From Streptomyces sp. NBC_01262 (GTDB lineage Bacteria > Actinomycetota > Actinomycetes > Streptomycetales > Streptomycetaceae): 64,000 bases of DNA. Positions 56,543 through 64,000 of this stretch are shown piece after piece. The translations under genes and the position numbers were made by a program. Every line of letters starts with the position of its first letter. Positions within the stretch are counted from its first letter, which is position 1. Where the stretch lies: contig NZ_CP108462.1 of NCBI RefSeq assembly GCF_036226365.1, positions 3,080,501 through 3,144,500 of the forward strand. Direction: 5' to 3'. Under the pieces are notes generated by a model that did not search any database, was not told the DNA's origin, and worked only from the letters and a program-made list of their open reading frames with translations.

Positions 56543-57651
56543 GCCTCTGCCGCGCCCTGCACAATCGCGTCGGCGACCTCCGCCACCCGGGCCGATTCCT
56601 CGGCGGCGAAGCGCTCGGCGTCGAGCTTGTCGGCGATCTCCTCGTCCTGGGACATGAGGAGGTCCAGGTTGGAGTCGCCCATGTCGAAGACGCCCATGTC
56701 GAGGTAGGCGCGCTGGAGGCGCTCGCCCCACAGGCCGATGTCCTTGACGCAGGGGACGATGCGGCTGAAGAGCAGCCGGCGGAACAGCTGCAGATACTCC
56801 GACCGCTCGCTGAGCTCCTCCGCCTCGGCCCGCGCGATGCCGAAGTCCTCCAGGACCTCGGCGCCGCGCAGCCGGTCGCGCATGAGGTAGCAGCCCTCGA
56901 TGACGAACTCCTCGCGCTCGCGCAGTTCGGCGTCGGTGAGCTGCTTGTAGTAGTCGCGCAGCGCCATCCGGCCGAAGGCCACGTGCCGGGCCTCGTCCTG
57001 CATGACGTACGCCAGGATCTGCTTGGGCAGCGGCTTGTCGGTGGTGTCGCGGAGCATGCCGAAGGCGGCCAGCGCGAGGCCTTCGATCAGCACCTGCATG
57101 CCGAGGTAGGGCATGTCCCAGCGGGAGTCGCTCAGGGTGTCGCCGAGCAGCGACTGGAGGGAGTCGTTGATCGGGTAGGTCATGCCGATCTTGTCGCGGA
57201 GGAAGCGGGCGTAGATCTCGGCGTGCCGGGCCTCGTCCATGGTCTGGGTCGCGGAGTAGAACTTCGCGTCGAGGTCGGGGGCGGACTCCACGATGCGGGC
57301 GGCGCAGATCATGGCGCCCTGTTCGCCGTGCAGGAACTGGCTGAACTGCCAGGAGGCGTAGCTCTTGTGGAGTTCGCGGCGGTTGCGCTCCGACATCTTG
57401 GCCCAGTGCGGCGTGCCGTAGACGGCGAGGTTGGCGTCGGGGATGCCGAGGGCGTCGTACGGATCGACCTCAAGGTCCCAGTCGATGCGGGTGACGGCGT
57501 CCCACTGCTTGTCCTTGCCCTTCTGGTAGAGGGCGAGCAGCCGGTCGCGGCCGTCGTCGTACTCCCAGGAGAAGCGGGCGGAGCCGGTAGCCGGGATGTC
57601 CCACACGGAAGCCTCCAGGGTCTTGACGGGCTTGTTGACAGAGAGTCTCAT
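56539..57651 (-). CDS. R2-like/ferritin-like diiron protein
   Basis: 370 residues, ATG 57651. The set of six metal ligands of the ferritin/R2 group is complete: Glu in FLHGEQGAM, ExxH in MDEARHAEIY, Glu in QVLIEGLALAAFG and ExxH in MQDEARHVAFGRM. These are not typical ribonucleotide reductase surroundings (no C-terminal Tyr tail motif and no nrdA nearby), so it is more likely a diiron oxidase or oxygenase. The start codon faces the AurF-type gene with six bases between. There is no ribosome site, so leaderless translation is likely. Confidence 0.85.
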   Translation of the reverse strand: MRLSVNKPVKTLEASVWDIPATGSARFSWEYDDGRDRLLALYQKGKDKQWDAVTRIDWDLEVDPYDALGIPDANLAVYGTPHWAKMSERNRRELHKSYASWQFSQFLHGEQGAMICAARIVESAPDLDAKFYSATQTMDEARHAEIYARFLRDKIGMTYPINDSLQSLLGDTLSDSRWDMPYLGMQVLIEGLALAAFGMLRDTTDKPLPKQILAYVMQDEARHVAFGRMALRDYYKQLTDAELREREEFVIEGCYLMRDRLRGAEVLEDFGIARAEAEELSERSEYLQLFRRLLFSRIVPCVKDIGLWGERLQRAYLDMGVFDMGDSNLDLLMSQDEEIADKLDAERFAAEESARVAEVADAIVQGAAEA

Positions 57652-57657
57652 AAGGAC

Positions 57658-58575
57658 ATGGCCGCTGTAAGCCCCTCTGCGGGCGCAAGCCCCCTCGCGT
57701 CGCGCGAAAAGATAGCGGAACGCCTGCTGGACGCGTCCGCCAGGCACTCCTTCGACCCCGACACCGAGCTGGACTGGGACGCGCCCTTCGAGGAGGGGAA
57801 GTGGTTCTGGCCGCCGGAGCTGTGCTCGCTGTACGACACGCCGCTGTGGAAGCAGTTGTCGCAGGAGCAGCGGATCGAGCTGAGCAGGCATGAGGCGGCC
57901 TCGCTCGCCTCCGTCGGCATCTGGTTCGAGATCATCCTCATGCAGCTGCTGCTGCGGCACGCCTACGACCTCGATCCCACCAGCGGGCATGTGCGCTACG
58001 CGCTCACCGAGATCGCCGACGAGTGCCGCCACTCCAAGATGTTCGCCCGCCTGGTCACCCGCCTCGGCACCCCCGTCTACCGGCCGAGCCGCCTGGACCA
58101 CAACATGGGCCGCGTCCTGAAGACCGTCTCCACCACCCCCGGGGCCTTCACCGGCACGCTGCTGGCCGAGGAGATCCTGGACTGGATGCAGCGGCTGACC
58201 TTCCCCGACGAGCGCATCCAGCCGCTCACCCGCGGGGTCACCCGGATCCATGTCGTGGAGGAGTCGCGGCACATCCGCTACGCCCGCGAGGAGCTGGCCC
58301 GCCAGATGCGGACCGCGCCGCGCTGGGAGATCAACCTGACCCGCTTCGCCTCCGGGCAGGGCGCCAAGGTGATCGCCCGCTCCCTGATCAGCCCGCAGGT
58401 CTACGCGGCCGTCGGGCTCGACCCTGCGTACGCCGCCGAGCTGGCCCGCACCAGCCCGCACCGGCGGGATGTGATGAGGCAGTCGGCCGCCAGGCTCATG
58501 GAGTTCCTCAAGGAGATCGGCATGCTGCGCGGGCCCGCGCTGCCCCTGTGGCGGAGCTCGGGGCTTCTGGGCTGA
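57658..58575 (+). CDS. AurF-type diiron oxygenase (PF11583-like)
   Basis: 305 residues, ATG 57658. The ligand layout matches p-aminobenzoate N-oxygenase AurF: Glu in GIWFEIILMQ, ExxH in IADECRHSKMF, Glu in LLAEEILDW, and the extra-His signature HVVEESRH (His, Glu at +4, His at +7). AurF oxidises aryl amines to nitro compounds; relatives act on other amines or C-H bonds. A TTGACA at 57635 lies inside the divergent gene and could be part of its promoter. A TetR gene follows 41 bases downstream. Confidence 0.87.
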   Translation: MAAVSPSAGASPLASREKIAERLLDASARHSFDPDTELDWDAPFEEGKWFWPPELCSLYDTPLWKQLSQEQRIELSRHEAASLASVGIWFEIILMQLLLRHAYDLDPTSGHVRYALTEIADECRHSKMFARLVTRLGTPVYRPSRLDHNMGRVLKTVSTTPGAFTGTLLAEEILDWMQRLTFPDERIQPLTRGVTRIHVVEESRHIRYAREELARQMRTAPRWEINLTRFASGQGAKVIARSLISPQVYAAVGLDPAYAAELARTSPHRRDVMRQSAARLMEFLKEIGMLRGPALPLWRSSGLLG

Positions 58576-58616
58576 CCGGACAGGCTCTAGGGGCCATACG
58601 GTTATACGCTGCCCGC

Positions 58617-59345
58617 ATGGACACCAGCAGGCGCGCCTACACCCGGCTGAGCGTCGAGGAACGCCGTACGCAACTGCTCGCCGCCGCGATTGACCTGTTC
58701 GGGCACCGCAGGCCGGAGGACGTCTCCGTCGACGATGTCGCGGCGGCGGCCGGGGTCTCACGGCCGCTGGTGTACCGCTACTTCCCCGGCGGCAAGGAGC
58801 AGCTCTACGAGGCGGCGCTGCGCAACTCGGCCGACGAACTGCGCCAGTGCTTCGTCGAGCCCGCGCGGGGCGAGCTGACGCGGCGGCTGTCGAACGCCCT
58901 GGACCGCTATCTGGCGTGGGTGGACGAGCACGACGCCGCGTACTCCGCGCTGCTGCGGGGCGGCAGCGTCGCCGAGACCAGCCGTACGAACGCCATCGTG
59001 GACGGGGTGCGCCGCGCCGCCGCCGTCGAGATCCTGGGGCATCTGGGCGCGCCGGGGCCGGGGCCGCGGCTGGCGATGATGGTGCGGTCGTGGATCGCGT
59101 CGGTGGAGGCGGTGTCGCTGACCTGGCTCGACGAGGGCAAGCAGCCGCCCGCCGGGGAGCTGCGGGGGTGGCTGATCGACCACTTCGTGGCGCTGCTGCT
59201 CGTCACGTCCACGACGGACGAGGAGACGGCGCGGGTCGCTCAGGCCGCGCTCGCCCAGGAGACCAAGGGCAGCCCGGCCGGCGATCTCGCCCGCCGGGTC
59301 GTACCCCTGGCGGAGGCCGTGGCGCATCTGCTGCCGCCGGGCTGA
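58617..59345 (+). CDS. TetR-family transcriptional regulator
   Basis: 242 residues. HTH: AAIDLFGHRRPEDVSVDDVAAAAGVSRPLVYRYFPGGKEQLYEAAL. The C-terminal ligand domain is Ala-rich and unassigned. A TATACG hexamer 8 bases before the ATG and no ribosome site suggest leaderless mRNA. It is next to the AurF-type gene and is the natural candidate for its control; an operator was not identified with confidence. Confidence 0.9.
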   Translation: MDTSRRAYTRLSVEERRTQLLAAAIDLFGHRRPEDVSVDDVAAAAGVSRPLVYRYFPGGKEQLYEAALRNSADELRQCFVEPARGELTRRLSNALDRYLAWVDEHDAAYSALLRGGSVAETSRTNAIVDGVRRAAAVEILGHLGAPGPGPRLAMMVRSWIASVEAVSLTWLDEGKQPPAGELRGWLIDHFVALLLVTSTTDEETARVAQAALAQETKGSPAGDLARRVVPLAEAVAHLLPPG

Positions 59346-59426
59346 GAGCGCGCCGCCGTACAGGCGTTGGCGGTCGCCGGGCGGCCCGGGATCATCCGGG
59401 CCGCCCGGCACCGCGTTTCCGCGCGG

Positions 59427-61076
59427 TCACATCGGCGGGTTGCCGTGTTTGCGCGCGGGCAGCGGGGCGTGCTTGGTTCGCAGCATCGCCAGCGAGCGGA
59501 TGAGTACCGCCCGCGTGTCCGCCGGGTCTATGACGTCGTCGACGAGGCCTCGCTCGGCGGCGTAGTACGGGTGCATCAGCTCTTCCTGGTACTGCTTGAT
59601 GCGCTCGGCGCGGGCCGCCTCGGGGTCGGGGGCGGCGGCGATCTCGCGGCGGAAGACGACGTTGGCCGCGCCTTCGGCGCCCATGACGGCGATCTCGTTG
59701 GTGGGCCAGGCGTAGGTGAGGTCGGCGCCGATGGACTGGCTGTCCATGACGATGTAGGCGCCGCCGTAGGCCTTGCGCAGGATGAGGGAGATACGGGGGA
59801 CGGTGGCGTTGCAGTAGGCGTAGAGCAGCTTGGCGCCGTGCCGGATGATGCCGCCGTGCTCCTGGTCGCTGCCGGGGAGGAAGCCGGGTACGTCGACGAG
59901 GGTGACGATGGGGATGGAGAAGGCGTCGCAGAGCTGGACGAAGCGGGCCGCCTTCTCACTGGCGTTGATGTCCAGAACGCCCGCGAGGGACGCGGGCTGG
60001 TTGGCGACGATGCCGGTGACATGGCCGTCGAGGCGGGTGAGGGCGCAGATGATGTTGGTGGCCCAGGTCTCGTGGACCTCGACGTACTCGCCGTCGTCGA
60101 CGATCTCCGCGATGACCCCGCGCATGTCGTAGGAGCGGTTGCCGTCGGCCGGGACCAGGTCGAGGAGGTCCTCGTTGCGGCGGTCGGCCGGGTCGGTGGT
60201 GGGGACGTACGGCGGGAGTTCGCGGTTGTTCTGCGGGAGGAGGGAGACCAGGTAGCGGACCTCCTCCAGGCAGTCGGCCTCGTCGTCGTAGACGAAGCCC
60301 GCCGCGCCGGAGACGGAGGCGTGGACGTCGGCGCCGCCGAGGCCGTCGTGGCTGATCTTCTCGCCGGTGACGGCCTGTACGACATCGGGGCCGGTGATGT
60401 ACATCTGCGCGGTGCCGCGCACCATGAAGACGAAGTCGGTGAGGGCCGGGCTGTAGGTGGCCCCGCCCGCGCACGGGCCGAGCATCACGGAGATCTGCGG
60501 GATGACGCCGGAGGCGCGTACGTTGCGGCGGAAGATGCCGCCGTAGCCGGCCAGCGCGGTGACGCCCTCCTGGATACGGGCGCCCGCGCCGTCGCTGAGG
60601 CTGATGAGGGGGGCGCCGGAGGACTCGGCGAGGTCCATGATCTTGTGGATCTTCTCGGCGTGCGCCTCGCCGAGGGAGCCGCCGAAGATCCGGAAGTCGT
60701 GGGCGTAGACGAAGACCGTACGGCCGTGGATCAGGCCCCAGCCGGTGACCACTCCGTCGGTGTACGGCTTCTTGGACTCCAGGCCGAAGCCGGTGGCGCG
60801 GTGCCGGCGCAAGGGCTCGATCTCGGTGAAGGTGTCCTCGTCGAAGAGCAGCGCGATCCGCTCATGGACCGTCAGTTTCCCCTTTGCCCACTGCGCTTCG
60901 GAGGACCGGGGCCCGGTGCCCTCCCTGGCCGTCTCCTTGACGCGCTTGAGCGTGGCCACCCGGGCGTGCGGGTCCTGGCGGGGCGGCGGTCCCACGACCG
61001 GCGGAGGCGAGGGCGCAGCCGTGAGGGTGGCTGTGGCGGTCACCGCGGCCGTGGCATTGTCATCGGTGATGGTCAT
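59427..61076 (-). CDS. Acyl-CoA carboxylase beta (carboxyltransferase) subunit
   Basis: 549 residues, longer than the usual 520-530 because of a Thr/Ala/Pro-rich N terminus. The carboxyltransferase motifs are intact: biotin- and CoA-binding regions with GGSLGEAHAEKIHK, SDGAGARIQEGV, GPCAGGATYSPAL and, in the C-terminal half, DVPGFLPGSDQEHGGIIRHGAKLL and RKAYGGAYIVMDS. It carboxylates acetyl- or propionyl-CoA with a separate biotin (alpha) subunit that is not in the window. Extender units for polyketides are a possible use. Confidence 0.93.
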   Translation of the reverse strand: MTITDDNATAAVTATATLTAAPSPPPVVGPPPRQDPHARVATLKRVKETAREGTGPRSSEAQWAKGKLTVHERIALLFDEDTFTEIEPLRRHRATGFGLESKKPYTDGVVTGWGLIHGRTVFVYAHDFRIFGGSLGEAHAEKIHKIMDLAESSGAPLISLSDGAGARIQEGVTALAGYGGIFRRNVRASGVIPQISVMLGPCAGGATYSPALTDFVFMVRGTAQMYITGPDVVQAVTGEKISHDGLGGADVHASVSGAAGFVYDDEADCLEEVRYLVSLLPQNNRELPPYVPTTDPADRRNEDLLDLVPADGNRSYDMRGVIAEIVDDGEYVEVHETWATNIICALTRLDGHVTGIVANQPASLAGVLDINASEKAARFVQLCDAFSIPIVTLVDVPGFLPGSDQEHGGIIRHGAKLLYAYCNATVPRISLILRKAYGGAYIVMDSQSIGADLTYAWPTNEIAVMGAEGAANVVFRREIAAAPDPEAARAERIKQYQEELMHPYYAAERGLVDDVIDPADTRAVLIRSLAMLRTKHAPLPARKHGNPPM

Positions 61077-61079
61077 ATT

Positions 61080-62663
61080 TCAGCCTTGACTTCCCTGGTC
61101 CGCCGCACCACCCCTATCCGCCCCCGGTACGACCGCGATCGGCCGGAGCAGCAGCAGCGCGGCGACGGCGGCGACCAGGCAGGCCCCCGCCCCGGCGAGG
61201 TAGGCGACATGGGTGCCGTCCATGAAGACGGCGCCGACGCGGGCCAGCACGACGGGGCGGATCTGCTCGGGCAGCTTCGCGGCGCCGGACAGGTCGCCGG
61301 AGGCGATCCGGTCCACGGCCTCGCGGGGCAGCGGGATCCCGGCCAGCGCCTGCGGGGCCGCGGTGCGCAGATGGTGGGAGACCAGGGCCCCGGAGACGGC
61401 CACCCCGAACACCGAGCCGACCTGCCGCGAGGTGTAGCCGACACCGGAGCCGGTGCCGGCCCGCTCCTCGGGGACGGCCCGCAGCAGCGCGGCGGTCACC
61501 GGGGGGCCGGCGAAACCGGCGCCGAGGCCGAGCAGCAGGAACTGCCACCAGTAGCTGCCGAAGCCGTCCCCGTACTCCAGCAGGCACAGGCCCAGCAGCG
61601 CGCCTGCGGTGGCCAGCGCGCCGACCAGCGCGGTCAGCCGGACCCCGACCCGCTCGCCGACCACGACGCCGACGATCGAGGCGACCGCGACCGTCGCCGT
61701 CATCACCACCGTGCGCACCCCGGCCTGCACCGGGCTCAGCCCGTTCACCTCCTGCAGGGTGAGCATGAGCAGGAACACCGCGCCGAACATCGCCCCGAAC
61801 ACACAGAAGTTGATGACCGCCCCGGCGCTGACATGCGGGTGCCGGAAGAAGCCCAGCGGCAGCATCGGGTGCGCCTGCCGCGCCTCCCACAGCACGAAGG
61901 CGGCCAGCGCCACGGCGGCGCCGGCGAAGCAGCCGACGATGCGCACCGAGGTCCAGCCGGCCGAGTTGCCCTCGATCAGGGCGTAGGTGAGCAGCCCGAC
62001 ACCGGCCACGAAGAGCAACTGCCCAACGATGTCCATGCTGTTGCGGTGCTCCGGGCGCGCGTGCGGGAGCAGCGCGGTGAGGACGATCACGGCCAGCACC
62101 CCGACCGGGATGTTGACCCAGAACACGCTCTGCCAGCCGTAGCGCTCCACCAGTACGCCGCCGATGAGCGGCCCCGCCGTCAGCGCGAGCCCGGCCACGG
62201 CGGACTGGACGCCCACCATGCGGCCGCGCGCGGTGGGGTCCGGGTAGAGCTGGGTGATGATGACCATGGAGACCGGCATCAGCACCGCACCGGTGACGCC
62301 CTGCGCGGCGCGGGCGGCCAGGAGCATGCCCACGCTGCCCGACATCGCGCACCAGGCCGAGGTGAGCGTGAACCCGACGAGGGCGCCGACGAACAGCCGC
62401 TTCGCCCCGATCCGGTCCGCGAGGGCGCCCGCGCTCAGCAGCAGGCAGGAGAAGGTCAGCAGATAGGCGTCCACGACCCACTGCAGGCCGCGTACGTCCG
62501 CGTCCAGCTTCTCCTGCAGGTCGGGCAGCGCCACATTGACCACCGTGGTGTCCAGGAACACCAGGAACAGGCCGCTGAACAGCGCGATCAGCAGCAGCGG
62601 ACTGACCCGGCCCGTTGCGCCGCCCGCCTCCTCGGCCAGCGTCTCAGTCCCGGTGCTCGTCAT
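61080..62663 (-). CDS. MFS multidrug exporter, DHA2 (EmrB/QacA) type
   Basis: 527 residues with 14 helices. Motifs: FLDTTVVNVALP (motif D1), ADRIGAKRLFVGAL (motif A) and LAARAAQGVTGAVLMP (motif B), as in proton-driven drug efflux pumps. ATG 62663 overlaps the metallo-beta-lactamase gene by 20 bases. It may export a product or toxin linked to its operon; substrate unknown. Confidence 0.92.
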   Translation of the reverse strand: MTSTGTETLAEEAGGATGRVSPLLLIALFSGLFLVFLDTTVVNVALPDLQEKLDADVRGLQWVVDAYLLTFSCLLLSAGALADRIGAKRLFVGALVGFTLTSAWCAMSGSVGMLLAARAAQGVTGAVLMPVSMVIITQLYPDPTARGRMVGVQSAVAGLALTAGPLIGGVLVERYGWQSVFWVNIPVGVLAVIVLTALLPHARPEHRNSMDIVGQLLFVAGVGLLTYALIEGNSAGWTSVRIVGCFAGAAVALAAFVLWEARQAHPMLPLGFFRHPHVSAGAVINFCVFGAMFGAVFLLMLTLQEVNGLSPVQAGVRTVVMTATVAVASIVGVVVGERVGVRLTALVGALATAGALLGLCLLEYGDGFGSYWWQFLLLGLGAGFAGPPVTAALLRAVPEERAGTGSGVGYTSRQVGSVFGVAVSGALVSHHLRTAAPQALAGIPLPREAVDRIASGDLSGAAKLPEQIRPVVLARVGAVFMDGTHVAYLAGAGACLVAAVAALLLLRPIAVVPGADRGGAADQGSQG

Positions 62664-63480
62664 TCCGCTTCCGCCACCCTTCGAACTCGATCAGGTCGTG
62701 CGCGCTGAAGATCCCGACCTCGGTGGTGCGGCTCAGCTCGCGCAGCCGCGCCACGTTGGGGAGCCGCTCTGGGAGCACCTCCACCTTCTTCTGGAAGGCG
62801 CGCAGCCCCGGCGTGCAGTACGGCGGCGTCGCCAGCTCGCGGTGGAACATGTACGCGTCGCCCGCGTGCAGCAGCCATCGCGTCCCGGCGTCGACCGCCA
62901 CGGCGATGTGCCCCCGGGTGTGCCCGGCCAGCGGGACGAGCAGGATCTCCGGCGGCAGTCCGGGGATCTTGCGCACCGCCTCGAAGCCGAACCAGCGCTC
63001 GCCCTCGGCGAGTTCGTGGGTCATCCAGTGCGGGCCGTGCGCCCACTGGGACTGCCGGTAGCGCGCCCGCTCCAGCTTGGTGGCCGGGTTCATCGCCGCG
63101 CGGTACTCCGGCCCGTACGCGTGCACCTGGGCGTGCGGGAAGTCGGCAAGACCGCCGGTGTGGTCGCGGTCGAGGTGGGTGAGCACGATGTGCGTCACGT
63201 CCCTGGGGTCGTAGCCCAGCGCGGCGAGCTGGTTGACCGCGGCCTCCTCGGGCCGCAGCACCGGGCGGGAGCGCAGCATGAAGGACCGCCCGAGCCTGCC
63301 GAGGGGGTCGGCGATGTCCCGGGTGCCGAAGCCGGTGTCGATGAGGACCAGTTCGCGGTCGGTCTCCAGCAGCAGGCAGTGGCACACCATGTGCCCGGCC
63401 CGCAACAGGCTGCCGTCGCCGTTGACCAGCCGGCGCGAAGGCGGCCGGTAGGTGCCGAAGTTGAGGTGCTGCACGCGCAT
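62644..63480 (-). CDS. Metallo-beta-lactamase-fold hydrolase (AHL-lactonase-like)
   Basis: 278 residues. The zinc motif is HLDRDHTGG (near 100), followed by His in AGHTRGH (about 190), Asp in LLHAGDAYMF and a C-terminal His (FSAHD). The layout follows N-acyl homoserine lactonase/glyoxalase-II-like members. It overlaps the exporter start, so the two are translated together. Substrate unknown; lactone or thioester hydrolysis is the family norm. Confidence 0.9.
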   Translation of the reverse strand: MRVQHLNFGTYRPPSRRLVNGDGSLLRAGHMVCHCLLLETDRELVLIDTGFGTRDIADPLGRLGRSFMLRSRPVLRPEEAAVNQLAALGYDPRDVTHIVLTHLDRDHTGGLADFPHAQVHAYGPEYRAAMNPATKLERARYRQSQWAHGPHWMTHELAEGERWFGFEAVRKIPGLPPEILLVPLAGHTRGHIAVAVDAGTRWLLHAGDAYMFHRELATPPYCTPGLRAFQKKVEVLPERLPNVARLRELSRTTEVGIFSAHDLIEFEGWRKRNDEHRD

Positions 63481-63507
63481 GTTGTCCGTCCTCTCGATCA
63501 GGTTCGA

Positions 63508-64000
63508 TCAGGTGCTGAAGCGAAGGGCGGCGCCGTCCCGGGCCGCCCGGCGGGTCAGGAGCCGCAGATACGCCTCCAGGACCGGCCGGGCGGGCCCGGC
63601 GGTCGGCAGCCAGGGGGCCCGGGCACGGTGCCAGGGCAGCGGCGGCGGGGCCTCGCCGAGCAGCGCGTCGGCCAGATACGCCCCGGAGGCGACCGACAGC
63701 GCGAGGCCGTGGCCGCAGCAGCCGCCCGCGAACCAGACGCCGGGAACGGCCTCCCCCACGACGGGCAGGTCGTCGCCGGTCATCCCGATCCGCCCCGACC
63801 AGCGGTGGGTGACCTCCGTGCCCCCGGGCAGCCGCTCCGCCAGCCACGCCCACGCGCGCTCGGCCCGGCCGTTGACCGGGCCGCCGCCCATGACCAGCCG
63901 GCCCTGCGGGGTTAGCCGGTAGTACGGAGCCAGCGGCGTCACGTCGATGACCGGCTCGGGGCCCAGCTCGGCGCGCAGCGCGGCCGGCAGCGGTGCCGTG
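63508..64000 (-). CDS. FAD-dependent oxidoreductase (DAO family), C-terminal part, cut by window edge
   Basis: The frame stays open to base 64000, so the N-terminal FAD Rossmann domain lies beyond the window. The seen 163 residues include VIDVTPLAPYYRLTPQGRLVMGGG and WSGRIGMTGDDLPVVGE, then WFAGGCCGHGLALSVASGAYLADALLG, the C-terminal FAD-binding strand of D-amino-acid oxidase/sarcosine oxidase-like enzymes. It is the first visible gene of a minus-strand run with the metallo-beta-lactamase gene, 27 bases upstream of it. Confidence 0.88.
   Translation of the reverse strand, partial: TAPLPAALRAELGPEPVIDVTPLAPYYRLTPQGRLVMGGGPVNGRAERAWAWLAERLPGGTEVTHRWSGRIGMTGDDLPVVGEAVPGVWFAGGCCGHGLALSVASGAYLADALLGEAPPPLPWHRARAPWLPTAGPARPVLEAYLRLLTRRAARDGAALRFST

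Noticed and set aside
55720..57657. Long N-terminal extension of the AurF-type frame
   Set aside because: It runs antisense to the 2OG and R2-like genes; homology begins at MAAVSP (57658).
59367..62708. 1113-codon open frame on the plus strand opposite the carboxylase and exporter genes
   Set aside because: High GC leaves few stops in antisense frames. The minus-strand genes have clear family motifs; the plus frame is low-complexity Arg/Gly/Asp/Val text.

Overview
The window looks like chromosome from a streptomycete or a close relative such as Kitasatospora. GC is very high, third codon positions are nearly all G or C, and the gene content is typical of that group: a conservon (cvnABCD), a Scr1/WhiJ-type regulator with a DUF397 partner, a chaplin-like peptide, Rpf/LysM/M23 cell-wall enzymes and many short-leader or leaderless starts. 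No tRNA, rRNA, CRISPR, transposase or phage gene was seen.

Layout. 1-3.5 kb: the 5' part of a type VII-secreted, toxin-like protein, a LysM membrane protein and a lipoprotein. 3.6-18.8 kb: one tightly overlapped minus-strand operon. It encodes an iterative PUFA/heterocyst-glycolipid-like synthase: a 2373-residue ER-KS-AT-ACP-ACP-KR protein, a 1531-residue KS-AT-DH-PPTase protein and a free ACP. An alpha/beta hydrolase, a family-1 glycosyltransferase and a membrane-associated methyltransferase follow, so a glycosylated, methylated polyketide lipid is the likely product. 19.3-25.4 kb: a cyclophilin, an orphan OpuAC-type lipoprotein and the conservon. 25.4-38.2 kb: an unusual pst-like operon. 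It has pstC, pstA, a membrane-tethered PstS-like protein, a very large secreted protein, an Ig-repeat PstS-like protein, a sortase-fold protein that lacks the catalytic cysteine, pstB, an unrecognised gene and an exporter. A candidate PHO box lies upstream.

38.2-48.8 kb: an EamA transporter, a KstR2/FadA6-like regulator-thiolase pair, a chaplin-like peptide, a single-domain RelA/SpoT-type HD hydrolase candidate, a streptogrisin-like protease, a WhiJ/AbaA-type module (HTH, DUF397, methyltransferase, divergent ATPase), an Rpf/M23 hydrolase, a GNAT and a pentapeptide-repeat protein. 48.8-55.6 kb: a SEDS/class B PBP pair, a carboxylesterase with a phytanoyl-CoA-dioxygenase-like protein, and an ECF sigma factor overlapping its membrane partner. 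55.7-59.3 kb: an iron-oxygenase group (a 2OG-oxygenase-like gene, an R2-like diiron protein, an AurF-type diiron oxygenase and a TetR). The two diiron genes diverge with start codons only six bases apart. 59.4-64 kb: a minus-strand run with a cut-off FAD oxidoreductase, a metallo-beta-lactamase hydrolase, an MFS exporter and an acyl-CoA carboxylase beta chain.

The strongest candidates for something undescribed are the pst-like surface operon with its cysteine-less sortase, the glycolipid-type synthase with its N-terminal enoyl reductase region and near-identical tandem ACPs, and the diiron/2OG oxygenase group. Functions come from motifs and family knowledge read by eye; no database search was run.
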